DNA of 64,000 nt, from the NCBI GenBank assembly GCA_021613535.1, contig CP075497.1:496001-560000 (forward strand), read 5' to 3'. This document shows, piece after piece, positions 23,937-35,617 of the stretch (position 1 is the first letter of the stretch; each line of letters starts with the position of its first letter). The position numbers and the translations under genes were made by a program. The stretch comes from Adineta vaga. Taxonomy: Eukaryota; Rotifera. The notes under the pieces are model-generated. The model worked only from the letters and a program-made list of their open reading frames with translations, made no database searches and was not told where the DNA came from.

Positions 23937-24920
23937 CTATGTAAAACGATTTTCAATACGTAATAACCAACAACTAGCATTTACAATATATCGAGCTGTT
24001 CCTGCTGAGTCCCAATTACAATACAATTTTGTAAAACCACAATCTAAGCATATTCGACCTTCATTTATTGTTGAATTTGATATTGGATCATAAACAGCAA
24101 TACTTGTATTGCCATCACTAGCTGTTCCAATTGGAACAAACACTCTACGACTTGCTTCTTTTGAATATACTAGATGACAAATTGTGATGCCTTCAAATAA
24201 GTTTTTGATTCCAGTAAATATTTCATGTTGACCAAAATGTCCTTTTTCTCGATGTCCATTCTCTTTATAAGTCATTGTATTTGCACCACAATAATTTCCT
24301 TCAACAATAATACCAAATTTTTTACTCAGAAATTCATTCGCATGACAAACAAAGGGTATATTATCAGCAAATAGAAATATTCCGCCACCATTAGAATGAA
24401 AGTTTGTCAAAGATGAAATAATATCCCGATTATTAATGCGACTATTACTTATAATCCATGCAACTTGATATTGGTTTGAAGCAAGTTCTTTAATACATTC
24501 ATCTTCAGTTTTGACATATTTTACTTGAAATCCTTTCATTTTAAGTTCATCAATTGGTTTTTTCATATTAACATCAGGGATACCTTCATAAAATTGTCCG
24601 ATTAAAATGTTAAATCCCATAAATACTCCATCTCTTCCAAGATCATATTCTCTTCCAACTGGATTCCAATGGCAATCATATGCTAAAGCATCAGTAATAT
24701 TACTTTTACCTATAACATCATTATATGCTTGTAATGGTACAGTGCTTGTAGTGGTTTTATTAGTAATAGTAATAGAGGACGACGACGATGGTACTGTTCG
24801 TTGTTTAACTAATCTTTTCTTTTGTTTGATAATTTTATTTTTTACAATGCGTATTTTAGTAGTTTTGACATTTGATGATTTTAGTTGACGTGCTAAAGTA
24901 GCACGAGTTATTGCAACCAT
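23937..24920 (-). CDS. intronless 327-residue protein of unknown function, possible class I GATase-like fold
   Basis: Single exon from ATG 24920. The first ~60 residues are basic and Ser/Thr-rich (KNKIIKQKKRLVKQRT, then a Ser run), resembling a nuclear/nucleolar signal or linker. The rest has an alternating alpha/beta pattern: NILIGQFYEG, GFQVKYVKTEDE, QVAWIISNSR, then a Gly-rich turn GGGIFLFADNIPF and a C-terminal Cys-rich block (ICLDCGFTKLYCNWDSAGTA). The order resembles the flavodoxin-like core of class I glutamine amidotransferase/ThuA proteins, but I cannot identify a catalytic triad with confidence. Absence of introns in a neighbourhood of intron-bearing genes fits either recent transfer or retroposition. 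Confidence 0.6.
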   Translation of the reverse strand: MVAITRATLARQLKSSNVKTTKIRIVKNKIIKQKKRLVKQRTVPSSSSSITITNKTTTSTVPLQAYNDVIGKSNITDALAYDCHWNPVGREYDLGRDGVFMGFNILIGQFYEGIPDVNMKKPIDELKMKGFQVKYVKTEDECIKELASNQYQVAWIISNSRINNRDIISSLTNFHSNGGGIFLFADNIPFVCHANEFLSKKFGIIVEGNYCGANTMTYKENGHREKGHFGQHEIFTGIKNLFEGITICHLVYSKEASRRVFVPIGTASDGNTSIAVYDPISNSTINEGRICLDCGFTKLYCNWDSAGTARYIVNASCWLLRIENRFT

Positions 24921-25946
24921 AATATAATAGTAAGAAATGGATAAAATAGTCTGAAAAATCTACTGATAGAATGAACTCTATTGTAATGAAGAGAAAAATG
25001 AGTATTTATATAGTGTAGAAGTAATGTAGTTGCAACTACTAAGAGTAATTTCACAATCGTATGAAAGTACCGTGTAATCATATGTAATTGCACAAACATA
25101 TTCTACTGAATACAATCTTCGGTCCGTGTGCTGTATATGTTTTGATGACTGTTACTCATTACAGAGTAGCGGAAGACGCTAGAACGCTGACAATATAGAG
25201 AGAAGATTGAAAACTAAATTAATGGGCAATTTTCATAAAGATTTAGTTGAAATATGAATTAATCTTACTTTTGATTATGTAATTTTGATTTATTTTGGTA
25301 TTCTGTGAAGTAGTGACTGCAGAAGAATTCACATTTTTGAATATATGAGCTTCCTTGAGATGGTCTTCTTTAAATTAATCTAGTATAGAAGAAAAAAGAG
25401 AAGGCTTAAGTTTATAATAAGTATAGTATCAAGATGTTCAGATCATATGAATTTAATAAAAAGTCTATCCGTTACTCTAAAATTATATCACGCTATACGA
25501 CTGATCGCCTTTGAAAATTTATTTTGCGTAAATAAGAATCAAAATCGATTCTTGATTCTTTAAAAGAAGTTCATCTGTTTTTATCTCAACTACATACCTA
25601 CATATGTTACTATATTTCATAGTTGTCATAATGTCATTACACTGGGTATTCAGAGCCGAACGTCTAAATATCCAACAGGGTAACCAAATACATACGGCCA
25701 GACAATCTCGTTACCCAATAACCAAACTATATCCTTCAAAATCTGAGGAATTTGAGAGAATTTGGTCAGACGGTCTGATTGCCTAATAATTTTATCATGT
25801 CCTTGAAAGATTTTATAATAGCATTTGATTCCGTACATTCGTTCTCTGTTGCGTGTCTCAGTATTTCATAGCTAAAAAATGTTTTTTTACGAAGTATATT
25901 GATGAGACAGTTTTATAATGTCAAGATTAAACCAGATGTAACTAGT
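24921..25946. other. intergenic, possible transposon fragment at 25640-25790
   Basis: The only non-random looking part is 25640-25790, where both strands are open (minus strand reading QSDRLTKFSQIPQILKDIV). It is short, without recognised motifs, and may be a degenerate transposon end. Nothing else seen. Confidence 0.3.
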
Positions 25947-26023
25947 AACACCCTCGTGCCTAGAATTCATTCTGTCAATCCGTTTTTAGATTGTCAGAGG
26001 GTAAGGCACAAAGCGAGGGTGTT
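25947..26023. repeat. short imperfect inverted repeat
   Basis: AACACCCTCGTGCC (25947-25960) pairs with GGCACAAAGCGAGGGTGTT (26005-26023): two stem blocks, 4 and 10 bp, separated by a bulge. The arm wording (CACCCTCG / CGAGGGTG) is close to, but not the same as, the G-rich palindrome family. Confidence 0.5.
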
Positions 26024-26361
26024 GCGAAAATCCGTAATTTTTTTAGAGTATACTCTGTTCCTTCTTCAGAACACAGTTCGTAATACACTGAATAAGATCT
26101 CCTCATCTTCACACAAACGTTGCTGGTCAAATGCAGCATCAAATATTGTTACATTAGACCTTTAGCATTTCAATATAGCGTGAAGTACTCTCCACATCAG
26201 TACTGTTAGACATCGACTATAACCAAATTCACTGAAATTCCTCAGGTTTCAGAAGATACGCTGCTCTATTTTAAGAAGAATACCCCGCGTAATGGTATTA
26301 TGACATCACTCTTATTATTTGATAATTTTTGAAAAGAAAAAAAAAAGAAAGTAAATGAAGA

Positions 26362-28295
26362 TTAATTGATAATAGTATTTTTTTGAATTCTATTAAAACC
26401 TGAATCAGCAATATATAAATCTCCATTAAATTTATCAAGATAAATTCCTTCTGGATAAAATAAATATTCAGTTGTATTTGATCGTTCGTCCAGAGATCCT
26501 TCATATGATATTCCAATAATATCAATACCTTTTAATCCTGTTAATTGATTAATTAATTTAATTGTTTTATCTTGTGATATATAAATATTTCCATGACAAT
26601 CACATTCAATTCCATTTGGACATATATCTCCATCTTGCATTATAATTTCACTTTTAATTGAATTATTAGACCAACGTTGAATTCTATTTGTATCAGCAAC
26701 ATATAAATCATTAGTAAATTGATCAATAAAAATATATCTTGGATAAGATAATTGATTTATTTCTGTACTTGATATTCCATTACCTGCAATAATTAAATAA
26801 TTCTTATAATATGGTGCTAACCATTTCACAACTCGATGTTTATTTGATTCTGAAATAAAAATATTTAAATCTTTATCTAATGACATTCCATATGATCTTG
26901 TTTGATTTCCAATAATTAATATTGATAATTTATTAAGATTTTCTATAAAATATTGAACACGATAATTTCCTTGAATATCTTGATCAATAAAATATAAATT
27001 ATCATTTTCGTGATTAATAAATAAACAACGTGGATAAGATATATTTGATTGTTCATCAAGAATTATTTGACCATATCGTTTTTGTCCAAATAAATATTTT
27101 CTTATTCGATTATTGTTTGTATCAGCAACATAAATATTTTTTTGACTATCAAGATAAACAGATGTTGGTCCTATAAGTCTATTTAATTGATCATTTGATG
27201 TATAAGGTACTCCAGCTACAATTTCTCCATTTTTACTATATTTTGGATTTATTTTACATATTGACAGATTTTTATCTATATATATAAAGAAGAAAGTTTG
27301 TTTGTCTGTCTGTCTGTCTGTCTGTTCGCTATGCATTCAGTCCCTGTAATAGATAACATTCGCAAACTTTCCACAATGCTTCTCTAGGACTATAGAAAGG
27401 TCGATATAGGGTTAGAATCGTCATCGAGGTGGGGGGGGGGGGGGGAAGTTGGTGTCTACATCCAAGATGGACAACTGTAATGCCTTGGTTGGGTTCTCAG
27501 AAAAAACTGAATCTGGAGTGAAATGACTACTCTACCTGTATGGAGTCGAAGTGAAAGTTATAAACTAGAGAATGCTTTGCAGCGAGCGTCTGAGAATAGG
27601 TAAATCTATCGAGAGGTGGGAGTTGCAGCGGGACATTGGGTGTGGATTTAAAAGGAACATAGCTGTACGTCGTATGTATAGCGAGAAAAGACCAGTAGGA
27701 AAGAACTAATGAAGAGATGAGAAAAGTTCTGAAAAAAAGACCTGATGCATGACGTGAAAAGGTACATAGAAGGGTTTCAGTACGGAGGAGAAAGACGTGT
27801 GAAAGACAGGTAACTCGCACTGAGTGGCGACCTAAAGGATTACAATAGCTAAGGCAGGGCAGGAAAGGAGGGTGTGAGGATCTTCTGATACACGACGGGT
27901 AAACATCAACGGAGAGGTCCGTTGGTTGATGAAAAAAGTACTGTTTTAGATGAGAAGCGTAAATTGTGTCCTCTTTGCAGTTGGTATCTCCGCTAGTATT
28001 CTATATTTATAGAAATTTTAAAAACAAAATTCTTTTCAAAAAAAATAATCATTTTTTTACTTATTGTAGGTGATAAAGTTAAATTGTTAAATGTTGTTGT
28101 TGTTGTTGTTGTAAATATCGAAGATTTTTGTTTATATAAAATTATTAATAGAATACAAATTAATAATAGAATAAAAAAGATGATTATACAAATAATAAAT
28201 ATTAATCTTTGTTTTTTAAAACAATTCTTTTTTGAACGAATAAAAGGTTCGGTATCATGTGCAGTAAGTGAACTTGATATATTAAAATTTGTCAT
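26362..28295 (-). CDS. type II membrane protein with NHL-repeat propeller (member 1)
   Basis: Exon 1 28295-28061: short cytoplasmic tail, TM (LIFIICIIIFFILLLICILLIIL) and Thr-rich stalk. Exon 2 27275-26362: NHL propeller starting CKINPKYSKNGEIVAG, with blades marked by IYVADTNNNRIRKYL, LYVADTNRIQRW and LYIADSGFNRIQ. The exons total 1,149 nt, exactly in frame, and the stop is at 26362-26364. The intron (27276-28060) contains a Helitron-like insertion whose end provides the acceptor. NHL propellers are protein- or RNA-binding; with this anchor the domain would be extracellular. Same architecture as the genes at 31082, 32961 and 35618. Without the insertion the gene would have had a ~60-nt intron, as its relatives' short introns suggest. 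Confidence 0.75.
27275..27996 (+). mobile_element. Helitron-like non-autonomous insertion (722 bp)
   Basis: Begins TCTATATATATAAAGAAG immediately after an A and ends CTCCGCTAG immediately before a T, the A/TC...CTAG/T signature of Helitrons, which make no target duplication. Just inside the 5' end is a (TGTC)n tract (27303-27325); a run of 15 G lies at 27431-27445; a bulged hairpin (CATCAACGGA / TCCGTTGGTTGATG) is at about 27905-27933, further from the 3' end than usual. No Rep/helicase coding. Removing it restores a normal 60-nt intron in the host gene, which independently supports the boundaries. Confidence 0.55.
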
Positions 28296-28635
28296 AATCT
28301 ATAAAAACAAAAAAAAATAAGTTCAATAGAATATATAAATTTTGTTTAATATTTATGAAACATTTTTGTATAGATAAGAAAAATAGATATGATATGTTTT
28401 GATTGAAATTAACGAAAGAAATAATTATCGCATGGTACGATGTCGATAGTGAAGTTTTTCGTTTAATAAATAAAATAGAAAGTAATGATAGAACGAGAAG
28501 AAAAAAAAAAAGATAAGAAACTATTGAGAAAAATTGCTTATTTAAGTGTAATGAAAATATATAAAATATTTCAATATAATTAATGAAGCATATCATAAAA
28601 TTTTTTTATTTTTTTATGAATAAACAATAAATTGA

Positions 28636-31002
28636 ATGGAAGAAATAACTCCGATCAAACGTCATTTATTTGATTCAAATAAAACAAAAGAAATATCAAA
28701 TGTTTCAACATTAATATGGTTAGATCAAATAAGTAAAGATGATTCTGATGATCCATTATATGTACGAAAATTATTAAAACAATTTCATGAAAATTGTTTA
28801 TTTTATAATGATTTAAAATTATTTATTGATGATATTAATAATAATATTATATTTAAAAATAAAGAAAATACTTTATTAATTATATCTGGTTTATTTACAA
28901 ATGATATTTTAAATAATAATTTAATAAGAAAAAAAATTTCATCAATTATTATTTTTTGTAATGATAATAATAAATATTTAAAATATTCAAAATCAACATA
29001 TGTTATTGATATTTGTATTGATTATAATTCATTAAAAAATACAATTCAACGTGTTTTATTACCATTAAAACATGAATTAGATGAAGATCGTCAATTTAAT
29101 ACAATTCGTTTTTTAAAAACAAAATCATTTTATAATACAAATGCTGTTTATTCATATATGTTATTTGTTGAAATATTAAAAGAAGTACCACAAACTAATC
29201 AAGCGAAAGATTATATGTTAAATAAAATTATAAGTTGGAATCGTTATGAACCAAATGAACTTGAAAAAATTGAAAGATTTCGAATTGATTATACACCAGA
29301 TAAAGCTATTCAATGGTATACAGAAGATTCATTTATATATAAATTAATTAATCGAGCATTTAGAACAGAAGATGTATCAATGTGGTATTTATTTCGATTT
29401 TATATTAAAGATTTATGTAAACAAATTGAACAAGTTCATCAAGAACAAAATATAAAACAATGTTTAATACTTTATCGTGGACAATCTCGATTACCAAAAC
29501 AAGAATTTGAAAATATTTGTTCAAATATCGGTGGTCTTATCTCTACAAATGGATTTTTATCATCATCAAAATTATTTGATTTAGCTTATTCATTTATTGC
29601 TGATTGTCAAGATGAAGAAAATTCTCGTGTTGTTATGTTTGAAATAACAGTTGATGCAAAGAATCTTGAAAATATCATATTTGTTGATATTAGTCAACAT
29701 TTACCAAGATCAGGAGAAGGAGAAATACTTTTTAATATTGGAACTATTTTTAAAATTGATTCAGTTGAACAAGAAAAAGAATTTTGGAGAATTAAAATTC
29801 ATGCAACTGATGAAGGATCAAGGGAAATTCAACAAAAAATGGATTTAATGAAAAACAAATTTGAAAAAACAAATTTAAATCTTTTATTTGGTCGATTATT
29901 AATAGATATGGGTTTATTTGATAAAGCTCAATCTTATTTTAATTTAATTTTACAAGTTTTACCTGATCAACATCAAGATTTACCATTAATTTATGATTAT
30001 TTAGGTGATCTTCAAATGCGTATTACAAATTATAATAGAGCATTTGAATATTTTCAATTATCATTAAAATTTAAAAGAAAAAACTCTTTAAATATATGTA
30101 TTACATATAATCATCTTGGAAATTATTATAAATCTATTGAAAATTTCTCCAAAGCAATTTATTATTATAATAAAACTTTAAAATATGAAACAAATCTTTT
30201 TAATATTGGTATAATAAAATTAAATCTTTCATTAATTTATTTAATGATAAAACAATTTTCAAAAGCTGAATTTATATGTTTAGAAGCACGAAATATATTT
30301 CATGAAATTGAATCTTTTTCATATGGAGAAATTCTTTTATGTCAAGGTATATTAGGTGATATTTTATTTCAACAAAATCATTTTAAACAAGCTCAAAGTT
30401 TTTATCATGTTGCATTTGATATGGCAAAAAAATATTTATCAATTGGTGATTCTCGTTTTATTAATTGTATTAATGCATTAGCTAATTTTTATCAAAAACA
30501 AAATAATATTGATTATTCATTAAAATTTTGTTTTCAACAATTAAATGAACATAAAAAATATTTATCAGATGAAAATCATCTTAATATTGCACATATTTAT
30601 ATGAAAATTGCGGATTTATTAAATGATATGAATTATTATAGAAAAGCTTTAAATATTTTTCAAAAAAATCCTCATGATGATTTTCTTTCAAAAGCAAATT
30701 GTTTTTTAAAATTAGCTGAAAGTTATTCAAAAAATGAACAATCTTTATATTGTTATATAAAAGCTAATAAATTATATAAAAAAATTTATCCATTAAATCA
30801 TTCAACAATTATTAAGACACAAAAACAAATAGATAAATTTAAAAAAATGAATATTATTCAAAAATCTTTTGATCAAGATCCAATTATTATTAATGATTAT
30901 TTCGAGAAATTTATATTTAATAATAATAATAATATTTATTCAAATGATCAATCTAATACAAAATCAAATTCAATTTCTGATGTTCAAATACTAAAAGATT
31001 AA
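28636..31002 (+). CDS. ADP-ribosyltransferase (R-S-E type) fused to TPRs
   Basis: Single exon, 788 residues. Residues ~1-150 form an alpha/beta N-terminal domain typical of bdelloid ART-TPR proteins; ~190-400 is a mono-ADP-ribosyltransferase domain with the full catalytic set: Arg281 in LYRGQ, Ser303 in GLISTNGFLSSS, and Glu361/Glu363 in the E-x-E motif of SGEGEILF. This set predicts transfer of ADP-ribose from NAD+ to protein, arginine being the usual acceptor for the E-x-E class. About seven TPR-like helical repeats follow (~405-730), probably for partner binding. No signal peptide or TM, so likely cytosolic. Third codon positions are extremely A/T-rich, more so than the paralog at 38346. 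It starts 340 nt from the divergent NHL gene at 28295. Confidence 0.85.
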   Translation: MEEITPIKRHLFDSNKTKEISNVSTLIWLDQISKDDSDDPLYVRKLLKQFHENCLFYNDLKLFIDDINNNIIFKNKENTLLIISGLFTNDILNNNLIRKKISSIIIFCNDNNKYLKYSKSTYVIDICIDYNSLKNTIQRVLLPLKHELDEDRQFNTIRFLKTKSFYNTNAVYSYMLFVEILKEVPQTNQAKDYMLNKIISWNRYEPNELEKIERFRIDYTPDKAIQWYTEDSFIYKLINRAFRTEDVSMWYLFRFYIKDLCKQIEQVHQEQNIKQCLILYRGQSRLPKQEFENICSNIGGLISTNGFLSSSKLFDLAYSFIADCQDEENSRVVMFEITVDAKNLENIIFVDISQHLPRSGEGEILFNIGTIFKIDSVEQEKEFWRIKIHATDEGSREIQQKMDLMKNKFEKTNLNLLFGRLLIDMGLFDKAQSYFNLILQVLPDQHQDLPLIYDYLGDLQMRITNYNRAFEYFQLSLKFKRKNSLNICITYNHLGNYYKSIENFSKAIYYYNKTLKYETNLFNIGIIKLNLSLIYLMIKQFSKAEFICLEARNIFHEIESFSYGEILLCQGILGDILFQQNHFKQAQSFYHVAFDMAKKYLSIGDSRFINCINALANFYQKQNNIDYSLKFCFQQLNEHKKYLSDENHLNIAHIYMKIADLLNDMNYYRKALNIFQKNPHDDFLSKANCFLKLAESYSKNEQSLYCYIKANKLYKKIYPLNHSTIIKTQKQIDKFKKMNIIQKSFDQDPIIINDYFEKFIFNNNNNIYSNDQSNTKSNSISDVQILKD

Positions 31003-31081
31003 TTTTATATAAAAATACAAATAATCATAGATTTTATTTATTTTTAAATAAATTTTATATTTCTTCTATTTCAATTTTTAG

Positions 31082-32799
31082 ATGACTAATAATGAACAAG
31101 ATCCACAAAATAATAGTTTTACGATTGGTTATATTCCTCTTTCGAATGAAGATAATCAACCACCAAGAAATTATGCGGTTGTAACTTATAAACAAATCAT
31201 AAGCGCTGTTTTATGTGTATTAACAATAATAGTTTTATTATTGATTTTTATTATGATTATTATATTTAAAACATACAATCAACCTTCATATATTACATAT
31301 AATACAACATCAACATCAACAATAGTAATCATTATAACACCAACAAAAACAACAACTGAATTCAAATCAAAAATTGAAAGTAGGGATGATTTTTTTTATT
31401 GAATATAGTACTCTCATATTCTTCATTAATAAATTTTATAACAAAACTATTCTATACAAAAATTTACAACGTTAAATGGATGTTATCGAATGTATGAGAA
31501 GGAATATATATTGACAAGAATTAGAATGCATTTATCTACACATCATTTTTTATGTTAATCATGTTTTTCACTAGAAACCCACTAGAAAACAACAGTTTTC
31601 CCACCATATTCAAAATATACCTGCCGTTTCCGGGCAGTACACGTTTGACTTGGGCATGGTGTCTAAAACAGTTAAAACTATAGTGGTCAGAATTATGAAT
31701 CAAGAGACGATTTATATTCTACATTTCAATCCTATGTCAGTTCTTTTAATCGTCGTTCTATCTTTTCTAAATACCATTAATAATATGATTATTTTCTTTT
31801 TCTTTTTCTTATTAATTATTTAGCATCAACAATTCCAAGCATAGTACCACCATCTTGTCTCATTCCAACTACGAACGCTGAATGGAATCGAAAAAGTAAC
31901 GTTTTTGTAAATGTTCCTGCTCGATGTCTTTCAAATGAAAATGCACTTTGTAAATCAGAAGATTTATTTATTGATAATATTCATGATAATCTTTATGTTG
32001 TTCATACAAAAAATAATCGTATTCAAAAATATTCATTAACTGAACCATATGATCCTTATCTAGGTGCAATTGGTATAACTGTTGCTTCAAAAGATCTTAT
32101 ACAACCTCAAAGTATCTTCGTTGATAGTCAAACAGAAGATATGTATATATTAGATCATAAAACCAAAATAACAAAACGATCATTTGATTCAGGTTATCGT
32201 GTTCATTTATGGAAAAAAATGATCAAACTGGAAGAATATTATTCAATGAAATAGCTGAATATGGATCTGATAGGAATTATGAATCATATTTAACATTAGA
32301 TAAAGAAATGAATATTTATGTTGGAACAAGATTTCATATAAGAAAATGGTTATTTTCAAGTAATTATACTGAACGAGTGCTTATAGCAGGAATGAGTGAA
32401 ACAGAAGGAAGCGAATTAAGTGATTTATGGGATCCGTATGGTTTTTATGTCGATAATGATTTAACATTATATATTATGGATAGTGGAAATAAACGAATTC
32501 AAAAATGGTTATTTGATGCAACTGAAGGTATTACTTTGGTAAATAGTTTAACATATGTTTATGGATTAACAATAGGTTGTAATGGACATATTTATTATGC
32601 TGATTTTTATGATCATTCAATATTTCAATTAAATTTAAAGAATAATGAGAAAAAAATGATTATTGGTGATGAATATCGCATTCCTGGCAGCCAGGTATTT
32701 AATCCAATGTTGATGAAGTTTGATAAATTTGGAAATATTTTCGTCATCGATACTGATTCGGGATTTCAAGTACGGAAATTTTCGATTACACAAAAATAA
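31082..32799 (+). pseudogene. type II membrane NHL-propeller gene (member 2), single-base frameshift
   Basis: Exon 1 31082-31379 (tail, TM IISAVLCVLTIIVLLLIFIM, Thr-rich stalk), phase-1 intron to 31823, exon 2 31824-32799 starting in the CLIPTTNAEWN motif. The propeller matches the next gene (32961-34992) almost word for word, but at 32213-32219 this copy has seven A where the sister has eight (HLWKK/NDQTG). That shifts the frame; the remaining propeller is open in the new frame to TAA at 32797-32799. Everything else is intact, so this is a very young pseudogene or a homopolymer error in the sequence. Confidence 0.75.
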
Positions 32800-32960
32800 T
32801 TTATCATCTTCATTGTAAAACTCTTTTGTTTCTTTTTATCATTTTCCTAAAATTAACAAAAAAAAATTTTTTTAATATTTTCATTTCATATTTTCTAAAT
32901 TTAGTATAACTAACACTTTAAAAACTAATCTTTTGTCTTTAGTTTTATTTTATTTTTAAG

Positions 32961-34992
32961 ATGAATGATCCATTTGATGCTCCACTTATTGTTCCAGTTG
33001 ATAATTCAAGTGTTGTCGTTCATCCAAATTTGAATCAAAGAAATGGACAGCATAGAAATTTAACAAAAGAACAAATTATAGTTCACGTTTCATATATATT
33101 AATAATAGTAGTTCTATTCATTTTTGTAACTATTATTATTTTATTGAATGTGGAAAACAAAAAGTCACCGGATGACTATCGAAAACACGAAAGAATAACA
33201 ATACAGCCAATATTTACAAGAAAAGGTTAGAAAAATTCTTGGAGATATTTTTATTTATAGAAGAGAAGAGGTTTTGTACTCGGATTGATGAAAATGATGA
33301 TTTAAATACGACTCGAAATAGTTGTGTAACTATAGAAAGTGTTGAGTAGATGCTTTACTCTAGTTATACTATTAACTCGAAATTATTTCTTTCACGACGA
33401 TTGGATTTTATTGTATACCTTTATATCTGATAGATGTATTCACGAACCTTTTCAATATCTGCAGTCATTTCATTTTCTTCGTACATAGAATAATCAAAAC
33501 ATTCTCGGAAATGACATGTTCTCTAATACATTTGTTTGAATATTTAATCCTTCAAACAACATTTATGTTTAAAACTATTGAAAATGGTACAATATCTTCA
33601 CTCTAGATCATACAATAGCCATATTAATTATCGTTTGATTGTTTGTATAGTAATTTTGATTATATTAATGATACAGATTTGAATTTAGAATTAGTAAAAT
33701 TACCAAATAGCAAAAGATGATCATTGTCTATAATATCAACTATTTCTTTCAAAACTTTTTTTACTAAGAAACGTAATCTTCTTTTAACGGAGTATAGTAT
33801 TAAGTCAATACTCATCATAGGTATTCATCACAGAGTAAGCTTTCAGATACTTAGTATTAATAGTGGGCTCAACACAATCTAAATAATAATAGTAATACCT
33901 ATAATAATTAAACAAAGAGTATTTTGAGATCTACTATCTACTTTCAAAAGATATTCTTCACCATGAACTAAAATTTCTTTATATTATCTTTTTTTTTCTT
34001 TATTTGATCATTCAGTGTCAACAGATAAAACTCCGATTGATTCGTCTTGTCCTATTCCAACTACAAATGCCGATTGGAATCAAGAAAGTACTGTTTTTGT
34101 AAATGTTCCTGCTCGATGTCTTGCACCAAATCCACATGCACTTTGTGGAATAAGCGATTTATTTATTGATAATATTCATGATAATCTTTATCTTGTCGAT
34201 ATGTACAATCATCGTATACAAAAATATTCATTAACTGAACCATATGATCCTTATCTAGGTGCAATTGGTATAATTGTTGCTTCAAAAGATCTTATAAAAC
34301 CTCAAAGTATCTTCGTTGATAGTCAAACAGAAGATATGTATATATTAGATCATAAAACCAAAATAACAAAACGATCATTTGATTCAGGTTATCGTGTTCA
34401 TTTATGGAAAAAAAATGATCAAACTGGAAGAATATTATTCAATGAAATAGCTGAATATGGATCTGATAGGAATTATGAATCATATTTAACATTAGATAAA
34501 GAAATGAATATTTATGTTGGAACAAGATTTCATATAAGAAAATGGTTATTTTCAAGTAATTATAGTCAACAAGTAATTGTAGCAGGAAAGAGTGAAGAAG
34601 ATATATATGGACCGAGTGGTTTGTATCTTCCAAATGATTTTTATGTTGATAATGATTTAACATTATATATTATGGATAGTGGAAATAAACGAATTCAAAA
34701 ATGGTTATTTAATGCAACTGAAGGTATTACTTTGGTAAATAATTTAACAAATGCTCATGGATTAACAATGGGTTGTAATGGACATATTTATTATGCTGAT
34801 TTTTATGATCATTCAATATTTCAATTAAATTTAAAGAATAATGAGAAAAAAATGATTATTGGTGATGAATATCGCATTCCTGGCAGCCAGGTATTTAATC
34901 CAATGTTTATGAAGTTTGATAAATTTGGAAATATTTTTGCTTTTGATGTAATCTTTTCAATTGTTAAAAAGTTTTCCCTTTTAAAATACTAA
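32961..34992 (+). CDS. type II membrane protein with NHL-repeat propeller (member 3)
   Basis: Exon 1 32961-33225 encodes a cytoplasmic tail and TM (VSYILIIVVLFIFVTIIILL); exon 2 34016-34992 encodes the propeller (CPIPTTNADWN, NLYLVDMYNHRIQKYS, LYIMDSGNKRIQKWLF, IYYADFYDHSIFQ). The junction is phase 1, GTTAG donor and CATTCAG acceptor, intron 790 nt, long for this window. The tandem arrangement with 31082-32799 and near identity of the propellers show a recent duplication. Extracellular propeller on a single anchor; ligand unknown. Confidence 0.8.
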
Positions 34993-35244
34993 CTTGTTGT
35001 GATTATCATTCATCTTCAATTAAAGAGAAAAAATGGAAAAAAAATATTTGTTTTTATTCAATATATTCATTATTACGATGACCAATTATACATAAACTTA
35101 ATAATAAAATACATACAGATACATTTAAATCAAGAATATAATAAAAATAAAAGACAAATTTATTTATAAAAGCTGAAAGAATATTCATAATTACACTTAT
35201 CATAATCATAGTCTTGATCACAAAAAAAGGAAACAAATATCTAA

Positions 35245-35309
35245 CTTGAGGGTGTGGGTGGAGATTTATCTGTTGTTCTTTCACACCCACACCCTCACCC
35301 ACCCTCAAG
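35245..35309. repeat. G-rich palindrome, copy 3
   Basis: CTTGAGGGTGTGGGTG ... CACCCTCAAG, 65 bp, lying between the convergent genes at 34992 and 35618. The loop contains GAGATTTATCTGTTGTTCTT, nearly the same as in the copy at 38014. Confidence 0.85.
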
Positions 35310-35617
35310 GTGGGACGATGTTACATGAATATTTCTGAGCTTTAGGAAGAAATAAGTCTCTTTGAAGACACCTTGATAAATTACAAAGACACTTCCATTC
35401 TACGACTCCCTAGAAATTGAGGATAAAAAGCGCTGTGTATAGTTCAAAGCTACATACAATTAGCAGATATTCAACTGAAACTATGTGATTTCCAAGCGGC
35501 TCGTACAAGTCTGACAGCAGCCAAAAATATCCAAAAGAAAATCTCAGACATTGATCATTTTGAACGAGCTTTCAAGTAGACTTAACACACAATGATTTTA
35601 TTTATGGAAATGAAAAT

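Noticed and set aside
27527-27820. 97-residue minus-strand frame inside the Helitron-like insertion
   Set aside because: No Rep or helicase motif and no other support; the insertion is probably non-coding.
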